The position numbers and the translations under genes were made by a program. From JBAZYV01 sp041658345 (lineage in GTDB: Bacteria; Patescibacteriota; Gracilibacteria; UBA1369; 2-02-FULL-48-14), in the NCBI GenBank assembly GCA_041658345.1, contig JBBAAK010000019.1:1-8778 (forward strand): a DNA stretch of 8,778 nucleotides, read 5' to 3'. Shown here piece after piece: positions 1-6,216 of the stretch (position 1 is its first letter; the number at the start of each line of letters is the position of its first letter). The notes beneath the pieces were generated by a model. It did no database searches and was not told where the DNA came from. It saw only the letters and a program-made list of their open reading frames with translations.

Positions 1-4
1 AAAA

Positions 5-21
5 TTCAGGTTTTGTTCAGG
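5..21 (+). promoter_or_regulatory. Tandem TTCAGG direct repeat upstream of the Bro-N gene
   Basis: Two identical TTCAGG hexamers begin at 5 and 16, so their spacing is 11 bp, about one helical turn. The same hexamer pair with the same spacing occurs before the KilA-N gene (983-999), and the 11-mer AAAATTCAGGT is identical at 1-11 and 990-1000. Phased direct repeats ahead of two related regulators suggest a shared operator or activator site. The repeats and spacing are seen directly; the binding role is inferred. More copies may lie left of the window edge. Confidence 0.6.
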
Positions 22-57
22 ATTTTCGCAAGGTCAGTAGTCTATACTCTCAGAGTC

Positions 58-66
58 TGCTATATT
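58..66 (+). promoter_or_regulatory. Candidate extended -10 promoter of the Bro-N gene
   Basis: TG-C-TATATT matches an extended -10 element (TGnTATAAT) and sits 20 nt before the ATG at 87, which would leave a leader of only about 14 nt. No convincing -35 hexamer lies 16-18 bp upstream. A second possible -10, TATACT, is at 43-48, and a small inverted repeat (ACTCT-C-AGAGT, 46-56) lies between them. No Shine-Dalgarno sequence precedes the ATG. The assignment rests on sequence only. Confidence 0.4.
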
Positions 67-86
67 TTTAACAATTTCTAATCAAT

Positions 87-899
87 ATGAATCAAGAAAA
101 TAAGCTCGTTCTATTCCAGTCCAAACGGATCCGTCGAATTTGGCACAATGACGAATGGTTTTTTTCCGTGGTAGATATTGTTGAGGCACTAACAGAGAGT
201 AGTAATCCTCAGGTATATTGGAGGGTGCTAAAAAAGAGGCTACTTTTCGAAGGTTTGGATGAAACCGTTACAAAATGTAACGCTTTGAAAATGCTTGCTC
301 CTGACGGGAAAATGCGCCTGACCGATGTGGCGGATACAAAGACATTGTTTCGTTTGATTCAATCCATCCCTTCCAAAAAAGCCGAACCATTTAAAATGTG
401 GCTGGCGCAAGTCGGCAAGGAGAGGCTTGATGAGATAGAAAATCCGGAATTGGCACAAGAACGAATGAAAATTATTTACGAGCAGAAAGGGTATTCAAAA
501 GATTGGATCGACAAGCGTCTGCGTGGCATGGCGGTTAGGCAAAATTTAACGGATGAGTGGAGAGAACGGGGCCTCACGCATGAAAAAGATTACGCAATTC
601 TAACTGCAGAAATTTCCAAAGCCACTTTTGGCATGACGCCGAATGAATACAAAAGGTACAAAGAGATACCTGCTAAATCAAAATCAAATTTGAGGGACAA
701 TATGACCGACTTGGAATTGATTTTTACTATGCTTGGCGAAAAAGTTACAACGGAAATTTCGCACAATGAAAAACCAAAGCATATGGTTGAACATAAAAAA
801 GTGGCCAAGCGTGGTGGAAGCGTAGCAGGTCATGCGCGGAAACTTACAGAAAAAGAGCTGGGCAGGAGCGTGATTTCAAAAACCAAATGGCTTGCTTAA
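87..899 (+). CDS. Bro-N domain antirepressor-like protein with DinD-like C-terminal part
   Basis: This 270-residue protein has an N-terminal Bro-N domain (about 10-105), the DNA-binding module of phage antirepressors and baculovirus BRO proteins; WFFSVVDIVEAL (24-35) and DGKMRLTDVADT (73-84) are characteristic. It continues with RLIQSIPSKKAEPFKMWLA (89-107), a helical middle (GYSKDWIDKR, LTDEWRERG) and a C-terminal part with KATFGMT (178-184), NLRDNMTDLELIFTML (201-216) and a GGSVAGHAR segment (243-251). The architecture matches widespread Bro-N proteins of bacterial genomes, whose tail resembles DinD. Length is normal and the frame intact. The likely role is a DNA-binding regulator of phage or selfish origin; targets are unknown. 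It is transcribed alone toward the KilA-N gene and shares both an upstream repeat and a C-terminal motif with it. No phage structural gene or integrase is nearby. Confidence 0.85.
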   Translation: MNQENKLVLFQSKRIRRIWHNDEWFFSVVDIVEALTESSNPQVYWRVLKKRLLFEGLDETVTKCNALKMLAPDGKMRLTDVADTKTLFRLIQSIPSKKAEPFKMWLAQVGKERLDEIENPELAQERMKIIYEQKGYSKDWIDKRLRGMAVRQNLTDEWRERGLTHEKDYAILTAEISKATFGMTPNEYKRYKEIPAKSKSNLRDNMTDLELIFTMLGEKVTTEISHNEKPKHMVEHKKVAKRGGSVAGHARKLTEKELGRSVISKTKWLA

Positions 900-918
900 G
901 CCGTAACTCGAAGCAAAG

Positions 919-936
919 CGTCTGCCCGGGCAGACG
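919..936. repeat. Perfect 18-bp palindrome downstream of the Bro-N gene
   Basis: CGTCTGCCCGGGCAGACG is fully self-complementary with no spacer, 19 nt past the Bro-N stop. It could fold in RNA as a 7-bp stem with a CCGG loop, but no T-run follows, so it is a poor intrinsic terminator. Alternatives are a dimer-binding site or a short repetitive extragenic element. Its CTGCC/GGCAG core recurs in the inverted repeat at 7894-7926, which favours a genome-wide repeat, but one window cannot settle that. Confidence 0.75.
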
Positions 937-946
937 GGAAAATTAA

Positions 947-969
947 GTTATCGACAATTTGTCGACAAC
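947..969. repeat. Near-perfect inverted repeat with TCGACA/TGTCGA half-sites
   Basis: Arms GTTATCGACAA (947-957) and TTGTCGACAAC (959-969) flank a single T and are complementary at 10 of 11 positions. Because TTGTCGACAA is itself palindromic, the site is also a direct repeat, TT(A/G)TCGACAA, with an 11-bp period (948 and 959). It lies about 73 nt upstream of the KilA-N ATG and is a plausible operator. The TGTCGA half-site is also the core of the 36-bp palindrome at 1234-1269. The structure is seen; the function is inferred. Confidence 0.7.
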
Positions 970-982
970 TCAAGGATTTTAA

Positions 983-999
983 TTCAGGAAAAATTCAGG
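983..999 (+). promoter_or_regulatory. Tandem TTCAGG direct repeat upstream of the KilA-N gene
   Basis: TTCAGG begins at 983 and 994, again 11 bp apart, repeating the arrangement at 5-21. The second copy ends 42 nt before the KilA-N start, against 65 nt at the Bro-N gene. A second shared string, TAACAATTT, lies between repeat and ATG in both genes (69-77 and 1029-1037). Together these suggest that one regulator controls both genes or that the upstream regions are duplicated. Confidence 0.6.
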
Positions 1000-1009
1000 T
1001 CGTAATCGT

Positions 1010-1032
1010 TATAGTTAAAAAGTTTCTATAAC
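1010..1032 (+). promoter_or_regulatory. Candidate -10 region of the KilA-N gene
   Basis: Two -10-like hexamers are present, TATAGT at 1010-1015 and TATAAC at 1027-1032. The second would start transcription at or within a few nucleotides of the ATG at 1042, a nearly leaderless arrangement. No good -35 box is visible for either. The sequence just before the ATG is T-rich and lacks a Shine-Dalgarno motif. Confidence 0.3.
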
Positions 1033-1041
1033 AATTTTTTT

Positions 1042-1872
1042 ATGACCAATCAGAAAATAAACGTTAAAGGTACAGAGGTCATGGTCCTTAAAAAAAGAGA
1101 TGACGACTATATCTCACTCACAGATATTGCGAAGAGCAAAAATCCCGATGACCCGCGTTTTGTAGTGCAAAACTGGATGAAAACGAAATATACGGTTGAG
1201 TTTCTTGGTATTTGGGAAGGTATCCATAATCCGATTTTTAACCGTGTCGAATTCGACACGGTTAAAAATGAAGCAGGAACAAATGCATTTGTACTTACTC
1301 CTCAGAAATGGATCGAAAAAACAAATGCAATTGGCATTATTTCAAAATCTGGGAAACATGGAGGCGGGACTTTCGCTCATAAAGATATCGCTTTTGAATT
1401 TGCATCTTGGATTTCTGCCGAATTCAAACTCTTTTTAATCAAAGAATTCCAACGCCTCAAAGAGGAAGAGAATGAACGACTTTCATTAGGTTGGGATATT
1501 AAGCGCAATCTTGCAAAAATAAATTACCGCATACATACGGATGCAATCAAAGAGCATCTAATTCCGCCACATCTTTCTGTATCACAAATTAACATCACTT
1601 ATGCGAGTGAAGCAGACGTGCTAAACAAAGCCCTTTTTGGCATGACGGCTAAGGAGTGGCAAATCGCCAATCCAAAGAAGGACGGCAATATGCGTGACTT
1701 CGCTTCAGTTGTTCAGTTGGTCTGTTTGACTAATTTAGAATCATTAAATGCAGTCTTGATCCATAAAGGACTTCCTCAAAACGAAAGGTTAGTCACACTT
1801 AACGAAATCGCCATCATTCAAATGAGATCACTACTAGGGAGTCCGACCATTAAAAGAATCAAAACGAACTAA
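1042..1872 (+). CDS. KilA-N domain DNA-binding protein
   Basis: This 276-residue protein carries a KilA-N domain over about 1-140, a DNA-binding fold of phage and large DNA virus regulators. Diagnostic stretches are YISLTDIAK (23-31), WEGIHNP (58-64), NEAGTNAFVLTPQKWIEKTN (76-95) and GTFAHKDIAFEFASWISAEF (109-128). A linker rich in charged residues leads to a C-terminal part with EADVLNKALFGMTAKEW (190-206), NMRD (216-219) and NLESLNAVLIHKGLPQNERL (231-250). This layout matches KilA-N proteins common in Bacteroidetes and candidate-phylum genomes. The KALFGMT...NMRD segment matches the C-terminus of the upstream Bro-N protein. Codons 65-76 form a perfect 36-bp DNA palindrome. The gene converges on ahcY with only 3 nt between stop codons and no visible terminator. 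DNA binding is a confident family inference; targets and physiological role are unknown. Confidence 0.87.
   Translation: MTNQKINVKGTEVMVLKKRDDDYISLTDIAKSKNPDDPRFVVQNWMKTKYTVEFLGIWEGIHNPIFNRVEFDTVKNEAGTNAFVLTPQKWIEKTNAIGIISKSGKHGGGTFAHKDIAFEFASWISAEFKLFLIKEFQRLKEEENERLSLGWDIKRNLAKINYRIHTDAIKEHLIPPHLSVSQINITYASEADVLNKALFGMTAKEWQIANPKKDGNMRDFASVVQLVCLTNLESLNAVLIHKGLPQNERLVTLNEIAIIQMRSLLGSPTIKRIKTN
1234..1269. repeat. Perfect 36-bp palindrome inside the KilA-N coding sequence
   Basis: The left half ATTTTTAACCGTGTCGAA (1234-1251) is exactly complementary to the right half (1252-1269): 18 of 18 pairs, failing first at 1233/1270. The centre is a GAATTC on a codon boundary, so both strands read in that register encode the same 12 residues (65-76, IFNRVEFDTVKN). 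In mRNA it could form a 16-bp stem with an AAUU loop. The T-run is on the 5' arm and the A-run on the 3' arm, the reverse of an intrinsic terminator. An intragenic operator, an mRNA hairpin or a template-switch product are possible. Confidence 0.95.
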
Positions 1873-1875
1873 TTT

Positions 1876-3126
1876 TTACGTCCCGCTCGTCCAAGAACTT
1901 AAATATTTCTTTTGCTTTGAGCTAAGCGAGTCTATTTGGATGCCATTCGCTTTTAAATGCAGTGTGGAAATATCCGTATCGATTTGCTCAGGCAAGGTGT
2001 AAACGCTCTTCCCTAATTTTTTGTGATTTTTAATCAAATATTCACACGCCAAAGCTTGTCCGCAAAAACTGAGAGACATAACTTCGCTAGGGTGGCCTTC
2101 GGCTCCGGCCAAATTAATCAGCCTGCCCTCACCAAGTATATAAACCACTTTTTCATCTTTCATCAAAAATTCCTCCATTTGAGGTCTTATGGCGCGTGCA
2201 GATTTTGCACCAGACCGAATGGCCTTTACATCAATCTCCGAGTCAAAATGACCGCTATTGCACAAAATTGCCCCATTCTTCATAAGCTTCACATGCTCCA
2301 AAGTAATAACATCAATATCTCCGGTAACCGTGACAAACAAATCCCCAAGTGGCGAAGCTTTAATCATTGGCATAACACGGAAGCCATCCATGTTAGCTTG
2401 CAGTGCGCGGAAAGGATCAACCTCCGTAACAATCACATTCGCCCCGTGCCCGCGGAGCCTCATAGACACGCCCTTGCCACAAGAACCGTAGCCCGCAACA
2501 ACTGCGGTTTTACCGGCAAACATCATATTTGTTGTGCGCAAAATTCCATCCAAAGTGGATTGGCCCGTGCCATACAAATTGTCCATTAAATGTTTTGTTT
2601 TATTGTCGTTCACGGCAATCATGGGGAAGGGGAGCGCTTTGGATTTTTCCATTGCTCTAAGCCTCATAACGCCGGTAGTGGTTTCCTCACATCCACCCAA
2701 AACTTTTTTGGCGAATGCAGGATATTTCGTCATAAGTATCGTAACCAAATCACAACCATCATCAATCACCACGTCCGGATTGCTCAACGCAACATGGTTC
2801 AAAAATTCATAATATTCCTTTGTAGTTTCGCCTTTGTAGCCATAAACCAAAACGTTCTTTTCTTTGGAAAGCGCACTTGCAACGTCATCTTGTGTAGACA
2901 GTGGATTGCAACTGCAAATCGCAACGCTGGCTCCGGCGTCAGTTAATGTTCGCACTAAAACGGCGGTCTCTTTTGTAATATGCAGGGCCATGCCGATTTT
3001 AAGACCTTTGAAAGGTTTCTCTTTTTTAAAACGCTCGCGGATTTTTTGTAGTGCGCCCATGTTGCGCTCGGCAAGTTCTATATTTTTTAAACCTTGTTCT
3101 GTGAGTGCGTTTGAGTTTTTAGGCAT
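1876..3126 (-). CDS. ahcY: Adenosylhomocysteinase, short archaeal/Thermotoga-like type
   Basis: AhcY is an NAD-dependent cytosolic enzyme that reversibly cleaves S-adenosylhomocysteine to adenosine and homocysteine, relieving methyltransferase inhibition. With the start at 3126 it has 416 residues. Substrate-domain motifs are HITKETAVLVRTL (49-61), CNPLSTQDDVASAL (73-86), IDDGCDLVT (121-129), EETTTGVMRL (147-156) and NDNKTKHLMDNLYGTGQS (173-190), with K178 and D182 at the expected catalytic positions. The NAD site is GYGSCGKG (212-219), then CNSGHFDSEID (289-299). The protein ends in SSWTSGT and lacks the KPxxYRY tail of the longer bacterial/eukaryotic type, like archaeal enzymes. A start at 3216 is open but would add 30 atypical residues lying wholly within metK. 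The ATG at 3126 overlaps the metK stop by 8 nt (ATGCCTAA), suggesting translational coupling; no Shine-Dalgarno is seen. S-inosylhomocysteine as substrate, as in some methanogens, cannot be excluded. Last gene of the operon. Confidence 0.95.
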   Translation of the reverse strand: MPKNSNALTEQGLKNIELAERNMGALQKIRERFKKEKPFKGLKIGMALHITKETAVLVRTLTDAGASVAICSCNPLSTQDDVASALSKEKNVLVYGYKGETTKEYYEFLNHVALSNPDVVIDDGCDLVTILMTKYPAFAKKVLGGCEETTTGVMRLRAMEKSKALPFPMIAVNDNKTKHLMDNLYGTGQSTLDGILRTTNMMFAGKTAVVAGYGSCGKGVSMRLRGHGANVIVTEVDPFRALQANMDGFRVMPMIKASPLGDLFVTVTGDIDVITLEHVKLMKNGAILCNSGHFDSEIDVKAIRSGAKSARAIRPQMEEFLMKDEKVVYILGEGRLINLAGAEGHPSEVMSLSFCGQALACEYLIKNHKKLGKSVYTLPEQIDTDISTLHLKANGIQIDSLSSKQKKYLSSWTSGT

Positions 3127-4249
3127 ATTTGGATAATGATTTGGTTTTGTCTGTTTTTTCCCAAGTAAATTCTTTGAGCTCTCTTCCAAAATGCCCATAC
3201 GATGCGGTAAGACCATAAATCGGTCTGCGCAAATCCAAATGTTTTATTATTCCGGCAGGTGTTAAATCAAATTCTTTTGCCACAATCTCAGAAAGCCGTT
3301 CGTCGCTTGGTTTGCCGGTCCCAAAACTGTTCACAAAAATAGACACAGGTTCCTTAACTCCGATGGCGTAAGAAATTTGCACCTCACATTTTTGAGCAAG
3401 TCCGCTTGCCACAATATTTTTTGCAATATAACGAGCCATGTAGGCCCCGCTTCTATCCACTTTTGAAGGATCCTTGCCGGAAAAACATCCACCTCCATGG
3501 TGTCCCATTCCGCCGTAAGTATCCACAATTATTTTGCGTCCGGTAACTCCACTATCTCCCGGAGGCCCGCCAATAATAAATCTTCCGGTTGGATTTATGT
3601 GTAACACTGTTTTATCGGTGAAATATTTTCCACAAACGGGTTTAATCACATGCTCAATCAAATCTTTTTTGATTTTTGCTTGAGTTACGTCCGGCCCATG
3701 CTGTGTGGAAAGTACAATCGTGTGCGCATAAGCCGGTTTCCCAAAATCATCATATTGAATGGTAACTTGGCTTTTGCCATCCGGCCTCAAATAAGGGAGC
3801 GTGTGATTTTTTCTCGCCTTCGCAAGTGCCATTGTTAATTTGTGTGCGAGCATGATTGGTAACGGCATTAATTCCGGAGTTTCATTACACGCATAACCGA
3901 ACATCATGCCTTGGTCTCCGGCCCCACCGGTGTCTACCCCAAGCGCAATGTCGGGGCTTTGTTCGTCGATTGCCGTGAGTACGGCGCAAGCATTTGAATC
4001 GAATCCATAAGACGCATCATCATAACCAATATCTTTTATAACGCGCCTCACGATTCGAGGAATATCCACATAAGTTTTTGTACTTATTTCACCGGCAACA
4101 AGCACAAGACCGGTTGTGACCAAAGTTTCACAAGCAACTCGCCCATTTGGATCATCCTTTAAAATTGCATCAAGAATCGCATCGGAAATTTGGTCCGCAA
4201 TTTTATCCGGATGTCCTTCTGTAACTGATTCTGAGCTAAATAAAAACAT
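3119..4249 (-). CDS. metK: S-adenosylmethionine synthetase (methionine adenosyltransferase)
   Basis: MetK makes S-adenosylmethionine from ATP and methionine, releasing phosphate and pyrophosphate; it is a cytosolic Mg2+/K+-dependent oligomer and the cell's methyl-donor source. The 376-residue protein is full length for the bacterial family. Visible motifs are SESVTEGHPDKIADQISDA (6-24, with the catalytic His13 and a metal-binding Asp), the signature loop GAGDQGMMFGYA (109-120), NPTGRFIIGGPPGDSGVTGRK (219-239) and the phosphate loop GGGCFSGKDPSKVDRS (252-267). The phosphate loop has Cys where most homologues have Ala, a conservative change. The C-terminus (RRPIYGLTASYGHFGR, 341-356) is normal. 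The start is 2 nt after the glycosyltransferase stop and the end overlaps ahcY by 8 nt, so all three should be co-transcribed. No SAM riboswitch fits in these junctions. Pairing with ahcY joins production of the methyl donor to removal of its by-product. Confidence 0.97.
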   Translation of the reverse strand: MFLFSSESVTEGHPDKIADQISDAILDAILKDDPNGRVACETLVTTGLVLVAGEISTKTYVDIPRIVRRVIKDIGYDDASYGFDSNACAVLTAIDEQSPDIALGVDTGGAGDQGMMFGYACNETPELMPLPIMLAHKLTMALAKARKNHTLPYLRPDGKSQVTIQYDDFGKPAYAHTIVLSTQHGPDVTQAKIKKDLIEHVIKPVCGKYFTDKTVLHINPTGRFIIGGPPGDSGVTGRKIIVDTYGGMGHHGGGCFSGKDPSKVDRSGAYMARYIAKNIVASGLAQKCEVQISYAIGVKEPVSIFVNSFGTGKPSDERLSEIVAKEFDLTPAGIIKHLDLRRPIYGLTASYGHFGRELKEFTWEKTDKTKSLSKYA

Positions 4250-4251
4250 GG

Positions 4252-6216
4252 CTACAGCCTACAGGACTCACAAAAAACACTCAAGGTCATAGGTTTTATC
4301 TCCATTTCCTCCCTTAAGAGTGCCAATTTTTTGGAAAGACCGGTAAAGTTTTCTCCACTTGTAAAATCCTCATTTGAACATTCAAAAATAATAAACGGTT
4401 CCATTCCATAATGTTTTTGAAAAGATCTCAAACGATTTATGGACGTGAGCAAAGCCTCATCGGAAAGAGCCAAAAACGAGCTCAAGTCCATTGGCGTGCT
4501 TTTACCAAAAGGAAGCAAAAACTTCCAAATAATTTGAGGGTCCGGATCCCGGCTAACCGGCAAATATTCAAATCCATTTTCGTGAGCATATTCAAGTTCT
4601 TCGTCAATTATTTCACCGGGAGCATGCAACATACGCACATTTTTTATACCGATTCTTGTTAAAGTTTCACGCACTTCACGGATTGCTTTTTTACGAATTG
4701 GCCCGGTAAGCCATTCAGACTTAAGAAGCTTAACCCCAATCTCATGTCCACCTTCTTGTAGCGCAACAATTTCATTTGCAAAAGCCTCTATTAAATTTGA
4801 TTGGATAAAAATAGTACCGGGCATATCGAGCTGGCTCAAAAACTCAGTCATGCGTTCCAAAAACGCATCAAAAACGGAGTCCTCACTCGGCAAAATTTCG
4901 GGGGAATCGTGCTCCAAATTGAGAGTAAAACAAAACTTTAAAAAGTTTTTGCCTTTGTACGGCTTGCGTGCGATTCTACTTTTCCAAAGCGCGCTTGGCA
5001 GTTTTAGAGGAGGGATTAAATACTCGGATTTTTCAAAAGATTCTGTGGCTTTTTTTTGCATAACGCTCTCATAAACTCGCAACATTTTTTGAACGGTTGT
5101 ATCCCAAGCATATTCTTGCACCACAAGATCGTGGCTCGCCTGCCCCATTGATTCAAGATGTGGATTGCCGGCGAAGTACTCCAAATAATATGCCATTTCC
5201 GCCACATCGTCCGGTTCGATCAAATGCCCATTTGTATTTTCTATAACAAGTTTTTTTAGATCGCCAACATTTGTGGCCAAAATTGGGAGACCACTGGCTG
5301 AGGCCTCCAGAACGGAAAACGGCAAAGCTTCGGAACGGGAAGGCAAAACAAAAAGATCAGAACTTTTATATAAATGTATCAAATCTTCCCCAACCAAAAG
5401 TCCATGGAATTTTACATACTTTGAAATGCCAAGTTTTCGCGCCATTCCTTCAAAATATTTTCTATCCGGACCCGCACCAACCAAATGTAATTGAAAATCT
5501 TTTTGTGACTGTATGAACCCGTTTGATTCAATCACTTTTTGCGTTGCGAGTAACAAAGTGTCTATGCCTTTTACAAAGTCCAGCCTGCCCACAAAAAGCA
5601 CATTAAACTGATGTGGATCTTTTTGCTCTTTTACTTTATCAAAAGCCGTTGTGTCCACCCCATAAGGTATAACAAGTACCGGATCATTCACATTTTGTGC
5701 TTTTAAAAAGTTTTCCGCCACGCTTATTTCTTGTGTATATTTTGTCTCCAAAAACATAATCCTGTGGATGACTTTTCTAAGAGTCCAAGCGTAATCAAAA
5801 ACATTATTTCCATGCACAGTAAGCACGGTTGGAACGTGTGTGAACCAAGACGCAAGTTTCATTGCTGTTGCGGAAGTTGCCGTGTGAGCGTGGTAAACAT
5901 CATAATTTTTGCCGGCCCAAATAAGATGTGCAAAAGTTGCAAAAACAAACCAAATTTGCATTAAAACATTCCAAGGGTGGCTTTTAAATCCAAATCTTTT
6001 TATGCGGATAGCCGGGAGTGATTCAATAGCACTTTGTTCCGCGGTTAGCTTACCATCAATTGCGCGCGTAAAAATGTCCACTTCATAACCATGGAGATCG
6101 GAAAGCGCAGAGGCAAGCCGTGCAACATAGACCTGTTCTCCGGTATGCACGGGGAACCAAGTATCCATAATCATGGCCACGCGTTTTTTTTGTCGTTCTA
6201 TTTTGTGGATTTCCAT
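4252..6216 (-). CDS. GT4-type glycosyltransferase fused to a degenerate NodB-like domain
   Basis: Residues 10-385 form a GT-B fold glycosyltransferase of family GT4. Visible are TWFPVHTGEQVYVARLASAL (19-38), VYHAHTATSATAMKLA (107-122), TVHGNN (133-138), IPYGVD (183-188), VGRLDFVKGIDTLL (209-222) and the EX7E nucleotide-sugar motif EALPFSVLE (296-304). A hydrophobic stretch at 83-101 may attach it to the inner face of the membrane. Residues 425-654 resemble a NodB polysaccharide deacetylase: TLNLEHD (431-437) at the TFDDG position, PGTIFIQ (466-472), GGHEIG (489-494), HAPGEIIDEELEYAHENGF (531-549) and a closing MTLSVF (643-648). The HxxxH after GHEIG is replaced by VKLLKS and the first Asp by Asn, so deacetylase activity is unlikely. 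The likely role is cell-surface glycan or glycolipid assembly; donor and acceptor are unknown. The start overlaps yqhQ by 19 nt, and metK follows 2 nt downstream. Confidence 0.85.
   Translation of the reverse strand: MEIHKIERQKKRVAMIMDTWFPVHTGEQVYVARLASALSDLHGYEVDIFTRAIDGKLTAEQSAIESLPAIRIKRFGFKSHPWNVLMQIWFVFATFAHLIWAGKNYDVYHAHTATSATAMKLASWFTHVPTVLTVHGNNVFDYAWTLRKVIHRIMFLETKYTQEISVAENFLKAQNVNDPVLVIPYGVDTTAFDKVKEQKDPHQFNVLFVGRLDFVKGIDTLLLATQKVIESNGFIQSQKDFQLHLVGAGPDRKYFEGMARKLGISKYVKFHGLLVGEDLIHLYKSSDLFVLPSRSEALPFSVLEASASGLPILATNVGDLKKLVIENTNGHLIEPDDVAEMAYYLEYFAGNPHLESMGQASHDLVVQEYAWDTTVQKMLRVYESVMQKKATESFEKSEYLIPPLKLPSALWKSRIARKPYKGKNFLKFCFTLNLEHDSPEILPSEDSVFDAFLERMTEFLSQLDMPGTIFIQSNLIEAFANEIVALQEGGHEIGVKLLKSEWLTGPIRKKAIREVRETLTRIGIKNVRMLHAPGEIIDEELEYAHENGFEYLPVSRDPDPQIIWKFLLPFGKSTPMDLSSFLALSDEALLTSINRLRSFQKHYGMEPFIIFECSNEDFTSGENFTGLSKKLALLREEMEIKPMTLSVFCESCRL

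Noticed and set aside
266..282. Inverted repeat CGTTACA-AAA-TGTAACG inside the Bro-N gene
   Set aside because: Seven-bp arms with short spacers are expected several times by chance in this length, and the codons cover residues (TKCN) that appear conserved in the family.
919..936. Intrinsic terminator for the Bro-N gene
   Set aside because: The palindrome is followed by GGAAAATTA rather than a T-run, and the usable RNA stem is only 7 bp.
1234..1269. 36-bp palindrome as an intrinsic terminator or an assembly artefact
   Set aside because: The T-run is on the 5' side and the A-run on the 3' side, opposite to a terminator. The KilA-N protein continues normally on both sides and flanking bases are not inverted copies, so no strand switch is indicated.
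1..1872. Intact prophage or complete mobile element
   Set aside because: Only two regulator-type genes are present; there is no integrase, transposase, terminal repeat or structural gene in the window.
2023..3136. Several long plus-strand open frames opposite ahcY
   Set aside because: They lie antisense to a strongly conserved gene, match no family I recognise and have no promoter-like sequence; they reflect codon bias of ahcY.
3127..3216. Upstream start of ahcY at 3216, adding 30 residues
   Set aside because: Those residues lie entirely within the end of metK, look unlike any AhcY N-terminus, and the ATG at 3126 gives the expected family start and length.
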